64,000 bases of DNA from Tardiphaga sp. (GTDB lineage Bacteria > Pseudomonadota > Alphaproteobacteria > Rhizobiales > Xanthobacteraceae), in assembly GCA_030147505.1 (NCBI GenBank), contig JASBVG010000068.1, positions 1 to 64,000 on the forward strand. Reading direction: 5' to 3'. Below the pieces are notes generated by a model. It made no database searches and had not been told where the DNA came from. It saw nothing but the letters and a program-made list of their open reading frames with translations. Numbering within the stretch: position 1 is the first letter of the stretch; each line of letters begins with the position of its first letter. The position numbers were made by a program, and so were the translations under genes. This document shows, in pieces, positions 47,466-58,460 of this stretch.

Positions 47466-48437
47466 ATGACTTTCAGCCGACAGACCACGCTTGGAGCGCA
47501 AGCCACCGTGACCGGTGTCGGCGTCCATTCCGGAAAACCTGTCAGCCTGACCCTCGGACCCGCTCCCGTCGACGCCGGATACATCTTCGTCCGCACCGGG
47601 CTCGAAGGTTCTGATCGCGAAGTCCAGGCCACTGCAAAATCCGTCATCGCCACGGAGTTCGCCACCGTGCTCGGCGATCGCGAAGGCCCGATCGTCTCGA
47701 CCGCCGAACATGTCCTCGCCGCGCTGCGCGGCATGGGCATCGACAACGCTACCATCGAGGTGGATGGCCCGGAAGTGCCGATCATGGATGGTTCGGCCGC
47801 CGCCTTCGTCGCCGCCATCGATCAGGCCGGCGTGGTGGAGCAGGGCGCCCGCCGCCGCTTCATCCAGGTGCTGAAACCGGTGCAGGTGGCCATTGGCGAC
47901 AGTTTCGGTGAACTCCGCCCCCACACTGCCGGCTTCCGCGCCGAGATCGAAATCAACTTCAATAACCCCGCCATCGGTCGCCAGAGCTTCGTACTCGACC
48001 TTAATCCCGAATCCTTCCGCCGTGACGTCGCCCGCGCCCGCACCTTCGGCTGCATGAACGACGTGGCCCGCCTCTGGAGCGCCGGTTTCGCGCTCGGCGC
48101 CTCCTTCGAAAATTCCGTCGTGTTCGATGACACCAAGCTCCTCAACACCGAAGGCCTCCGCTACGCCGACGAATGCGCCCGCCACAAGGTGCTGGATGCC
48201 GTCGGCGATCTCGCACTGGCCGGCCTGCCAATCCTCGGCGCCTACCGCTCGGTGCGCGGTGGCCACAAGCTCAATAACGAAGTCCTGAAGGCGCTGATGG
48301 CCGATCGCTCGGCCTGGAAGATCGTCGAAGCCGACGCTGTTTCCGTGCAGACCGCTCGCCGTGGCCGCGCTTCGGCCGACGTCAACTCGGGCGTGCTCGG
48401 CGGTTTGGCGCCGGCATTCGGGCCGGACGTGTCCTGA
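47466..48437 (+). CDS. lpxC: UDP-3-O-acyl-N-acetylglucosamine deacetylase
   Basis: LpxC performs the committed step of lipid A synthesis and needs zinc. The 323-residue protein shows GVGVHSGKPVSLTL, the zinc histidine in TAEHVLAALRGMGIDN, PIMDGSAAAFV, RARTFGCMND and the second zinc site in DECARHKVLDAVGDLAL. The start is the ATG at 47466 with GGGTGGGT just upstream. A location after ftsZ is normal. The enzyme is under tight control in other bacteria; here the long leader and the palindrome may serve this. Confidence 0.96.
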   Translation: MTFSRQTTLGAQATVTGVGVHSGKPVSLTLGPAPVDAGYIFVRTGLEGSDREVQATAKSVIATEFATVLGDREGPIVSTAEHVLAALRGMGIDNATIEVDGPEVPIMDGSAAAFVAAIDQAGVVEQGARRRFIQVLKPVQVAIGDSFGELRPHTAGFRAEIEINFNNPAIGRQSFVLDLNPESFRRDVARARTFGCMNDVARLWSAGFALGASFENSVVFDDTKLLNTEGLRYADECARHKVLDAVGDLALAGLPILGAYRSVRGGHKLNNEVLKALMADRSAWKIVEADAVSVQTARRGRASADVNSGVLGGLAPAFGPDVS

Positions 48438-48703
48438 GCGGATACGCTGTTTCGGGCGCGTTCCGGCGTTGGACACCCATAGTAACCATAACCACCTGTC
48501 TCCACACCTCTTTCGCCACAATCCCGGCGAAATGCGTCCCTATCCGGTTGGTTAACGAATGGCCTTCGGATAAACAGGCACGCGGTCGGGGAGATGACCA
48601 CGGGCTCATTTGGGCTGGTTCATATCGGGGCGCGGTTGGCGCGCAAGGCACCGCATTCAGGGCACCGTGATGGCGCCCGCAGACAGGCGTCAGGCAAGAA
48701 TAG

Positions 48704-49597
48704 ATGTCGGCACAGCGTATCGCGCTCACCTTCCGTGATGAACTCAATCGCCTCAAGCGTCCGCTACGGCTCGCTGCTGGCCTGATCGTGCTTGCCGTGC
48801 CGCTGGCCGGCTGCGGCACCGGCGCGCTGTGGGACAAGTTTGGCAAGAAGGACGATCAGTTCGTCGATGAGCCGGCCGACAAGCTCTACAATGAGGGTTT
48901 GTACCTCATGAACCAGAGCAAGGATCCCAAGGCGGCGGCGAAGAAATTCGAGGAAGTCGATCGCCAGCACCCGTATTCGGAATGGGCGCGCAAATCGCTG
49001 CTGATGTCAGCCTATGCGGCCTATCAGACCGGCGACTACGACACCTGCATCGGTTCGGCCACGCGCTACGTCACGCTGCATCCCGGCAGCCCGGACGCAG
49101 CCTATGCGCAATACCTGATCGCCGCCTCGCATTACGACCAGATCCCGGACATCTCGCGCGATCAGGGCCGTACCGAGAAGGCCATGGCCGCGCTTGAGGA
49201 AGTCATCCGTAAATATCCGACCTCCGAATATGCCACCTCCGCCAAGCAGAAGCTGGAAGGCGCCCGCGACCAGATCGCAGGCAAGGAGATGGATATCGGC
49301 CGGTACTACATGAAGAAGCGCGACTACACCGCGGCCATCAACCGCTTCAAGACCGTGGTCACGCAATACCAGACCACCCGTCATGTCGAGGAGGCGCTGA
49401 TGCGGCTCACCGAGGCCTATATGACCGTCGGTGTGGTCGGGGAGGCGCAGACCGCCGCCGCTGTGCTTGGCCACAACTTTCCTGACAGCCGCTGGTACAA
49501 AGACGCCTACAATATTGTAAAGTCTGGCGGTCTCGAACCGAGCGAGAACAAGGGCTCCTATATTTCCCGGGCCTTCAAGCGAATCGGCCTCGGCTAG
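48704..49597 (+). CDS. bamD: Outer membrane assembly lipoprotein BamD
   Basis: BamD is the essential lipoprotein partner of BamA in outer-membrane protein insertion. The 297-residue protein has a lipoprotein signal with LAGC (cysteine near 36). Tetratricopeptide repeats follow (KLYNEGLYLMNQSKDPKAAA, YQTGDYDTCIGSATRYVTLH, RYYMKKRDYTAAINRF), ending near AYMTVGVVGEAQTAAAVL. The start at 48704 has no strong Shine-Dalgarno. recN follows 13 bp later, so the two are cotranscribed. Confidence 0.93.
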   Translation: MSAQRIALTFRDELNRLKRPLRLAAGLIVLAVPLAGCGTGALWDKFGKKDDQFVDEPADKLYNEGLYLMNQSKDPKAAAKKFEEVDRQHPYSEWARKSLLMSAYAAYQTGDYDTCIGSATRYVTLHPGSPDAAYAQYLIAASHYDQIPDISRDQGRTEKAMAALEEVIRKYPTSEYATSAKQKLEGARDQIAGKEMDIGRYYMKKRDYTAAINRFKTVVTQYQTTRHVEEALMRLTEAYMTVGVVGEAQTAAAVLGHNFPDSRWYKDAYNIVKSGGLEPSENKGSYISRAFKRIGLG

Positions 49598-49610
49598 GAA
49601 TCGTCGTCCC

Positions 49611-51284
49611 ATGCTCGCTCGCCTGTCGATCCGTGACATCGTCCTGATCGAGCGGCTCGATATCGAATTTGCGCGCGGCCTCGCGGTGCTCACCGGCGAG
49701 ACCGGCGCCGGCAAATCAATCCTGCTCGATGCCTTCGCGCTCGCCCTTGGCGGTCGCGGCGATGCCGGCCTGGTCCGCCATGGCGCGGAGCAGGGGCAGG
49801 TGACGGCCGCCTTCGATCTCGCCCCCGGCCATCCTGCCCTCAGCCTGCTCAAGGACAACGGCTTTGACGATGACACCGGTGAGATGATTCTCCGCCGCGT
49901 GCAACTCGGCGACGGCCGCACCCGCGCTTACATTAACGACCAGACCGTCAGTGTGCAGACGCTGAAGACGATTGGCGCGGCTCTGGTGGAGATCCACGGC
50001 CAGCATGACGACCGCGCCCTTGTGGACGCAGCCAGCCATCGCCGCCTGCTCGATGCATTTGCCGGGCTGGAGAAGGACGTCACCGCGCTGGAAGCTCTCT
50101 GGGATGCCCGCAAAGCCGCCTACACGGCGCTGGAGACCCATCACGCCAATATGGAGCGCGCCGCCCGTGACGCCGATTATCTGCGCCATTCCGCGGATGA
50201 GCTGAAGAAGCTCAATCCGAAGGAGGGCGAGGAGACGCAACTAGCCGAACGCCGCACCGGCATGATGCAGGGCGAGAAGATCGCTGCAGATCTGCGGGAG
50301 GCACAGGAAGCAGTCTCTGGGCCGCATTCGCCGATCTCCGCACTTGCCGCAGCCGTGCGCCGTCTTGAGCGGCGCGCCGGGTCGTCGCCGGCGCTGGTCG
50401 AGCCCGCGGTGAAGGCCATCGACGTCGCCATCAATGCGCTTGAAGAGGCGGATCAGCATCTCAATGCTGCATTGATCGCCGCCGATTTCGATCCCGCCGA
50501 GCTCGAGCGAATCGAGGAGCGCCTGTTTGCGCTGCGCGCCGCGGCGCGCAAATTCTCGACGCCGGTCGACGGCCTCGCTGCGCTGGCCGCCAGATTCTTT
50601 GCCGATGTCGCCACGATCGATGCCGGTGCCGGGCAGCTCACCAAGCTGGAGAAGGCAGCCGCCGAGGCTGACGCGAAGTATGCCACCGCTGCGACAAAAC
50701 TCTCTGCGGCACGCATCAAGTCCGCCGAGAAGCTCAACAAGGCTGTCGTCGCTGAGCTGGCCCCACTCAAGCTGGAGCGTGCAAAATTCATCACCCAGGT
50801 GGATACGGACGCGGCCACGCCCGGCCCCCAAGGCATCGACCGCGTTGAATTCTGGGTCCAGACCAATCCCGGCACGCGGCCGGGCCCGATGATGAAGGTC
50901 GCTTCCGGCGGCGAACTCTCGCGCTTCCTGCTGGCGCTGAAGGTCGTGTTGTCCGACAAGGGCTCGGCGCCGACGCTGGTGTTCGACGAAATCGATACGG
51001 GTGTTGGCGGCGCTGTGGCCGATGCCATCGGCGCACGGCTCGGTCGTCTCGCGGGCAAGGTGCAAGTGATGGCCGTGACCCACGCGCCCCAGGTGGCCGC
51101 GCGCGCAGATCAGCATCTGCTCATCTCCAAGGCCGCCCTCGACAAGGGCAAGCGCGTCGCGACCAACGTCAACACCCTCGCTGACGATCACCGCCGCGAG
51201 GAAATTGCCCGCATGCTGGCGGGGGCGGAGATTACCGCCGAGGCGCGGGCGGCGGCGGATCGGCTGCTCAAGGGCGCGGCATAA
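49611..51284 (+). CDS. recN: DNA repair protein RecN
   Basis: This SMC-like ATPase takes part in double-strand break repair. The 557-residue protein has the Walker A GETGAGKS, the Q-loop region VEIHGQHDDRALVD, a coiled coil in the middle, the ABC signature VASGGELSRFLLAL, and Walker B LVFDEIDTGVGG with AVTHAPQVAARAD. Start ATG with AGGAA about 10 nt upstream. It follows bamD and ends just before a palindromic repeat. Confidence 0.95.
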   Translation: MLARLSIRDIVLIERLDIEFARGLAVLTGETGAGKSILLDAFALALGGRGDAGLVRHGAEQGQVTAAFDLAPGHPALSLLKDNGFDDDTGEMILRRVQLGDGRTRAYINDQTVSVQTLKTIGAALVEIHGQHDDRALVDAASHRRLLDAFAGLEKDVTALEALWDARKAAYTALETHHANMERAARDADYLRHSADELKKLNPKEGEETQLAERRTGMMQGEKIAADLREAQEAVSGPHSPISALAAAVRRLERRAGSSPALVEPAVKAIDVAINALEEADQHLNAALIAADFDPAELERIEERLFALRAAARKFSTPVDGLAALAARFFADVATIDAGAGQLTKLEKAAAEADAKYATAATKLSAARIKSAEKLNKAVVAELAPLKLERAKFITQVDTDAATPGPQGIDRVEFWVQTNPGTRPGPMMKVASGGELSRFLLALKVVLSDKGSAPTLVFDEIDTGVGGAVADAIGARLGRLAGKVQVMAVTHAPQVAARADQHLLISKAALDKGKRVATNVNTLADDHRREEIARMLAGAEITAEARAAADRLLKGAA

Positions 51285-51297
51285 GCCCCACATGTCA

Positions 51298-53598
<2,301 letters not shown>

Positions 53599-53610
53599 TG
53601 CCCATGATCT

Positions 53611-53778
53611 CCCTCCCCGGAGCGAAGCGAATGGGGAGGGTCCGCCGTTAAGCGGGGGTGGGTTCTCTCCCCACGGGAGGACGTCACGTGGGGAGAGAAC
53701 CCACCCGTCTCGAAGCTCGCTGAACGCTTGCTTCTCGCCACCCTCCCCGCGGCGCGGCTGCGCCGCTTGGGGGAGGGA
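53611..53778. repeat. Palindromic intergenic repeat between ligA and the Bcr exporter
   Basis: Outer CCCTCCCC/GGGGAGGG motifs and a perfect 19-bp inverted repeat (53656-53674 and 53688-53706; arms begin GGGTGGGTTCTCTCCCCAC) with a 13-nt loop fill this convergent gap. The right end has CACCCTCCCCGCGGCGCGGC...GGGGGAGGG. It resembles the long GC-rich repeats known between genes of this group. It codes for nothing obvious and may terminate transcription from both sides. Confidence 0.8.
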
Positions 53779-53786
53779 GAAGACAA

Positions 53787-55067
53787 TTACATCAGCCCGC
53801 TCTTCTCCTCCGCCTTCTCAACCATCTTCTCCGTCACCACGACCTTCCGCCGTGGCACCAGAAAGATCATCGCCGCTGCGCAGCCGCAGGACAGCACCAC
53901 CAGCGAGAGATTGAGTGCTACCGGCGTCGCAAAATGCCCGCCAAGCCAGGCGCCGCCCTGCGAGCAGAACGAGCCAAAACCCATCTGCATGAAACCCATC
54001 ATGCCGGAGGCGGCGCCGGCTGCCTGCGGGCGGATGCTGAGCGCGCCGGCGGCGCCGTTCGACATCACGAAGGCATTGCCGAACATGACGATCATGTGGG
54101 TGAGGAACAGCCAGGCGGGGTCCTGATTGAGCCCGGTCAAACCCCAGATGACGTTCAGCAGCGCACCGCCGAATTGCAGCGCCAAGCCGAACCAGATCAG
54201 TTGTTCAATGGTCCGCCGCGGCGCAAAGCGGACGCAAGCGAGATTTCCGACGAGATAGGCGAGGCCGGATGTCGCGAACCACGCGCCATATTCCGCAGAG
54301 CTGCGGCCCATCTGGTTTACCACCACATAGGGACCGCCGCCGGCGAAAGTGAAGATGATCCACGACGCCATGACATAGCAAAAGAGATAGCCGATAAAGG
54401 CGCGGCTGCCGAACAGCACTTTTGAATCGGCGATGAAGCCGCTGCTGCCTGCGTCGGTCGTCGCGCGCTTGCGGGTTTCCGGCAGGAGAAAAGCGATCGC
54501 CAGCGTCACGATCAGCGATGCTACTGTCACCGTGTAGAAGATCGCCCGCCAGCCAAAGCCGGTCTCCAGCAGACCGCCCGCCAGCGGCGACAGCATCTGC
54601 GCGATCATCATGACCGCGATGACAAGGCTGATCATCGGCCCGACACGCTCGCGCGGATAGAGATCGCGGATGATGGCTCTGCTCATCACCATGCCCGTCG
54701 CGCCCCCCAGCGCCTGGAAGAAGCGCGCGGCAATCAGCTGCGGCAGCGTGGTCGCGAAACTCGAGCCGATGCCAGCGATTACCATCAGGCTGAGGCCAGC
54801 AAGCAACACCGGCTTGCGCCCGAAGCGATCGGACAGCGGCCCCATGATGAGCTGCGAGAAAGCGAGCCCGACCATGTAGAGGGACACGGTCATCTGCGCG
54901 ATGGAGATGTCGGCGTCGAAGATGCGGGCCAGCTCGGGCAGTGCTGGCACCAGCATGTAGAGCGAGATCGGCGCGATGCCGGTCATTACGACCAGCAGAA
55001 GCAGCATCACCCGCGAGTGCGTATAATCCGATTTGTCGAGGTCTCTGGCAGCCGGGCTGGAACTCAC
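53787..55067 (-). CDS. Bcr/CflA-type drug-resistance MFS transporter
   Basis: The 426-residue protein has 12 spans. It shows ISLYMLVPALPELARIFDAD in the first helix, SLYMVGLAFSQLIMGPLSDRFGRKPVL (A motif in part), and RFFQALGGATGMVMSRAIIRDL. This is the pattern of Bcr/CflA exporters of bicyclomycin, chloramphenicol and similar compounds. The substrate is uncertain. The end is charged (TEKMVEKAEEKSG). It lies 18 bp downstream of the aminopeptidase on the same strand and may be cotranscribed with it. Confidence 0.9.
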   Translation of the reverse strand: MSSSPAARDLDKSDYTHSRVMLLLLVVMTGIAPISLYMLVPALPELARIFDADISIAQMTVSLYMVGLAFSQLIMGPLSDRFGRKPVLLAGLSLMVIAGIGSSFATTLPQLIAARFFQALGGATGMVMSRAIIRDLYPRERVGPMISLVIAVMMIAQMLSPLAGGLLETGFGWRAIFYTVTVASLIVTLAIAFLLPETRKRATTDAGSSGFIADSKVLFGSRAFIGYLFCYVMASWIIFTFAGGGPYVVVNQMGRSSAEYGAWFATSGLAYLVGNLACVRFAPRRTIEQLIWFGLALQFGGALLNVIWGLTGLNQDPAWLFLTHMIVMFGNAFVMSNGAAGALSIRPQAAGAASGMMGFMQMGFGSFCSQGGAWLGGHFATPVALNLSLVVLSCGCAAAMIFLVPRRKVVVTEKMVEKAEEKSGLM

Positions 55068-55085
55068 GCGAAAAGTGTTCTTTCG

Positions 55086-56924
55086 TTATTGTGGCTGAAC
55101 CAGCGGCTCGGTCGCCGCATGCAGCCAGGTTCGCGTTTCCTCGTCGTCGAGCAACGGCGCGATCTCGCAGCGGACGCGGGCGTGATAGTCGTTGATCCAG
55201 CTCAGCTCACGCTTGCTGATCCGATGCGCGTTGATCAGCCGGCGATCAATCGGCGCCAGCGTCAGCGTCTGGAATTCGTTCATCGGCTGTTCGGCATCAT
55301 TGATATCAGCTTCGATCACGAGTTCGAGATTCTCGATGCGAATGCCGAATGCGTCGGTCTTGTAGTAGCCGGGCTCGTTGGAGAGGATCATGCCGCGCTT
55401 CAGCGGCGTGGTGCCGAGCTTGGAAATGCGCGCCGGTCCCTCATGCACCGACAGATAGCTGCCGACGCCGTGTCCGGTGCCATGGGCGAAATCGAGGCCC
55501 GCATGCCACAGGAACTGACGCGCGAAGGCATCGATCTGCGCGCCCGTCGTCCCATCGGGAAACACCGCACGTGCAATCGCGATATGGCCGCGCAGCACGC
55601 GCGTAAAACGATCGCGCATTTCATCGGTGGGCTCGCCGATGGCAATGGTGCGGGTGACGTCGGTGGTGCCGTCTTCATATTGCGCACCGGAGTCGATCAG
55701 CAGCAGGTCGCCCGGTGCGATGCGGCGGTTGCTCTTGCGGGTGACGCGGTAATGCACGATGGCGCCGTTCGGGCCGGTGCCGGCAATGGTTGGGAACGAG
55801 ACATCCTTCAGCGCGCCGGTGTTCCGGCGGAACGTCTCCAGCGCCTCCACAGTGTCGATCTCGGTGAGGCCGCCCTTCGGTGCCTCCCGATCGATCCAGG
55901 CGAGAAACTTCGCCAGCGCCACCGCATCGCGGCGATGCGCGGTCATGGTGCCCTTGATCTCGACGGCGTTCTTCATCGCTTTGAGCAGGGCGATGGGATC
56001 GCTCGCTCGAACCGTCCTGCCACCGGCGGTCTCGACCAGCCGGCTCAGCGCATCTGCGGCGGTCGCACCATCCAGCGCAACGGCGGCACCGGTCGTGGCC
56101 AGATCGCGCAGCGACGTCACCAGCGCATCGGGCTCCCGCACATCGGCTGAGGCTTCAAGATGGTTGCGCGAGCTGTTGGAGAGTTTTCGATGATCGATGA
56201 AGATCTGCGGCCGTCCATTCCTTGGTACCAGTGCATAGGACAGCGGCAGCGGCGTGTGGGAGACGTCGGCGCCGCGGATGTTGAAGGTCCAGGCCACCGT
56301 ATGGGAGTCCGACAGCACGATGGCGTCGACGCCGAGCTTGTCGATCTCGGTGCGGATCCGCGTGAGCTTGTCGGCCTCGCTCTCGCCTGCATATTCCATC
56401 GGGTGGATTGTCACGGCGCCGAGCGGCGGCGCCGGGCGCTCATGCCACACGGCATCGATGGGGTTGCTGTCCACCGCGACGAGTTCCGCGCCGGCCTTGG
56501 CGCAGGCCGCCTTGAGGCGCTCGACTGCCGCCGTCGTGTGCAGCCATGGATCAAATCCGAGGCGATCACCCGGTTTCAGATGATCCGACAGCCAGTTTTC
56601 CGGCGGCGGCTCGACCAGCGACTGGATGCTCCAGGCATTGGTGTCGACCTGTTTCGCCACCTGCACCGTATAGCGGCCATCGACGAAGACCGCGGCTTCC
56701 TGCAGCAGCACCGCTGCCATGCCGGCAGAGCCGGTGAAGCCGGTGAGCCAGGCCAGCCGCTCGTCGGATGGCGGCACATACTCGTTCTGCTGCTGGTCGG
56801 CGCGCGGAATCACGAACCCGGTCAGCTTCCGCCGCAGCAATTCCTCGCGAAACGCAGCCAGCCGCGCTGTCAGCGCGACGCCGCCTTCGGGCTCTTCAAA
56901 GGTCTGGAAATGAGCTTCGAACAT
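55086..56924 (-). CDS. M24 aminopeptidase P (Xaa-Pro aminopeptidase)
   Basis: The 612-residue enzyme removes N-terminal residues that precede proline. It has two creatinase-like N-terminal domains (LAWLTGFTGSAGMAAVL, VFVDGRYTVQVAKQV) and the C-terminal pita-bread domain. The metal ligands are in LLLIDSGAQYEDGTTDVTRT, GTGHGVGSYLSVHEGP, SNEPGYYK and FGIRIENLELV. The length is that of the three-domain eukaryote-like form. It is presumably cytoplasmic as there is no signal peptide. Confidence 0.93.
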   Translation of the reverse strand: MFEAHFQTFEEPEGGVALTARLAAFREELLRRKLTGFVIPRADQQQNEYVPPSDERLAWLTGFTGSAGMAAVLLQEAAVFVDGRYTVQVAKQVDTNAWSIQSLVEPPPENWLSDHLKPGDRLGFDPWLHTTAAVERLKAACAKAGAELVAVDSNPIDAVWHERPAPPLGAVTIHPMEYAGESEADKLTRIRTEIDKLGVDAIVLSDSHTVAWTFNIRGADVSHTPLPLSYALVPRNGRPQIFIDHRKLSNSSRNHLEASADVREPDALVTSLRDLATTGAAVALDGATAADALSRLVETAGGRTVRASDPIALLKAMKNAVEIKGTMTAHRRDAVALAKFLAWIDREAPKGGLTEIDTVEALETFRRNTGALKDVSFPTIAGTGPNGAIVHYRVTRKSNRRIAPGDLLLIDSGAQYEDGTTDVTRTIAIGEPTDEMRDRFTRVLRGHIAIARAVFPDGTTGAQIDAFARQFLWHAGLDFAHGTGHGVGSYLSVHEGPARISKLGTTPLKRGMILSNEPGYYKTDAFGIRIENLELVIEADINDAEQPMNEFQTLTLAPIDRRLINAHRISKRELSWINDYHARVRCEIAPLLDDEETRTWLHAATEPLVQPQ

Positions 56925-57141
56925 GGTGGCGTTATCCTATGGGTGCGTTCCGGTGCCGGCAATCGAGGGGCAGGGTTGCGAAAAGCTGGCACAGGTTATG
57001 CTTGAATTCCGGGCAGTGAGGTCAAGAATCCGAAACCTTTTCGCGCCGCGATTTGTTGCCTCGGCGAAGACCGCCAAGTGTTTGTAGGTTTGTCTTTCTA
57101 GTCAGGTCTTTGTGTTCAACTCAACGAAGAGGGAAAACACC

Positions 57142-57351
57142 ATGCCCGCTTTCACGTTCGAGAAAATCTCCCCGCCGCGCCATGACGCGCATCCCGCCCA
57201 TCCGTCGCAGTCACAGCCGAAGTCTCAAAGCGTCTCGCCCAATAGTGCATCGCCGCAGCAGCGGGACAATGTGATTCAGGTTCTCGGCCGTTTCGTCATC
57301 GCGCGCGTGCGCGAAGATCGGGCGTCGTCGGATCAGGCTTCCGCGAAGTAA
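57142..57351 (+). CDS. Small conserved hypothetical protein, 69 residues
   Basis: The protein starts MPAFTFEKISPPRHDAHPAH and is rich in Pro, Ser, Gln and His, then has an ordered segment VIQVLGRFVIARVRED. The Shine-Dalgarno GAGGG lies 8 nt before the ATG. A 30-nt in-frame extension (ATG at 57112) is possible but has no ribosome binding site. It faces prmA with only 5 bp between stop codons. It has no signal peptide. I do not know its function. Confidence 0.65.
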   Translation: MPAFTFEKISPPRHDAHPAHPSQSQPKSQSVSPNSASPQQRDNVIQVLGRFVIARVREDRASSDQASAK

Positions 57352-57356
57352 ACGAC

Positions 57357-58256
57357 CTATCCAGCCCGCTGCATGAGCAGGCTGCTCCAGCCCTCGATGA
57401 TCTGCTCGCGCAGCAGCACCAGGCCACGCGCACGATAGGCGGCGATCACGCTTGTCGCCTGGTGCGGCAACAGGCCGGACAGGATCACCATGCCATTGCT
57501 GGCCATGTGCCGCTCCATGTCGGTGGCCATGGCCCGCAGTGGGTTGGCCAAGATATTCGCGAGGATCAGGTCGAACGGCGCATGCAGCGCGATCTTCGCC
57601 GACGAGAAGCCCTTGGCGCAAACGGTCTCGACGAGATTGCCGACGCCGTTGAGTCGCATGTTCTCATGCGCCACCTTCACCGACATCGCATCAATATCGG
57701 TGGCCAGCACGCGCGTCTTGGTCGCTTTCGCGGCAGCAATCGCCAGAACGCCGGTGCCGGTGCCGAGATCGAGAATGCGCTTCGGCGCTTTCGAGCGCAG
57801 CACATAATCGAGATAGATGAGGCAGCCACGCGTGGTGCCGTGATGACCGGTGCCGAACGCCAGCGCCGCCTCGATCTCGATGCCGAGCTGATTGTCCTGC
57901 ACCTTGTCGCGATCGTGGCTGCCATGGACGATGAAGCGCCCGGCGCGGACCGGCACGAGCCCTTCAAGACTCTCCTTCACCCAGTCCTTGGCCTCGATCG
58001 TATCGAACACGATGCTGCCGGCCACGGTGTCATCGGAGGCGAGGGCAACCAGATTGCGGATCGACGCTTGATCGGGCGGATCGGCGAAATGCACGGTGAC
58101 ATCCCAGCGGCCTTCCGGATTCTCGAAGGCCGCAATAGCCGCCTCGCCCTCTTCAAAACTCTCGGTCAGCAGATCGACGATGCGCTTGGCGCTGAATTCA
58201 TCGCCGACGGCGAAAGTGGCGCGGCTGGTGCCAGGACTGGTGGCGGTAGTGGTCAT
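57357..58256 (-). CDS. prmA: Ribosomal protein L11 methyltransferase
   Basis: PrmA methylates lysines and the N-terminus of ribosomal protein L11. The 299-residue protein has an N-terminal L11-binding domain and a SAM-dependent domain with FGTGHHGTTRGCL, LDLGTGTGVLAIAAAK, ATDIDAMSV and DLILANILANPL, where the N-PL motif is the catalytic loop. It is a single gene on the minus strand. Confidence 0.92.
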   Translation of the reverse strand: MTTTATSPGTSRATFAVGDEFSAKRIVDLLTESFEEGEAAIAAFENPEGRWDVTVHFADPPDQASIRNLVALASDDTVAGSIVFDTIEAKDWVKESLEGLVPVRAGRFIVHGSHDRDKVQDNQLGIEIEAALAFGTGHHGTTRGCLIYLDYVLRSKAPKRILDLGTGTGVLAIAAAKATKTRVLATDIDAMSVKVAHENMRLNGVGNLVETVCAKGFSSAKIALHAPFDLILANILANPLRAMATDMERHMASNGMVILSGLLPHQATSVIAAYRARGLVLLREQIIEGWSSLLMQRAG

Positions 58257-58460
58257 CGCGGATCCGTCGTGAACAGGAAATGCACGGGTTTATCCGCGTT
58301 TCGTACAGGGTTTATCCAGGGGATGATACCCGGCTGATACACCGGAAACGTGCCGCTTTATACGGGCCCTGTCCCACCGCTCATCCCGGACTTCCCAACA
58401 GCCTTTTCCCGCTTGGAATCACAGGCTGTGCACAGGCTTGTCCACAGCCTGTCCACAGAT

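Noticed and set aside
58257..58460. Chromosome replication origin at the DnaA-like words
   Set aside because: No perfect DnaA box and no AT-rich unwinding element, and the neighbouring genes are not those of a known origin.
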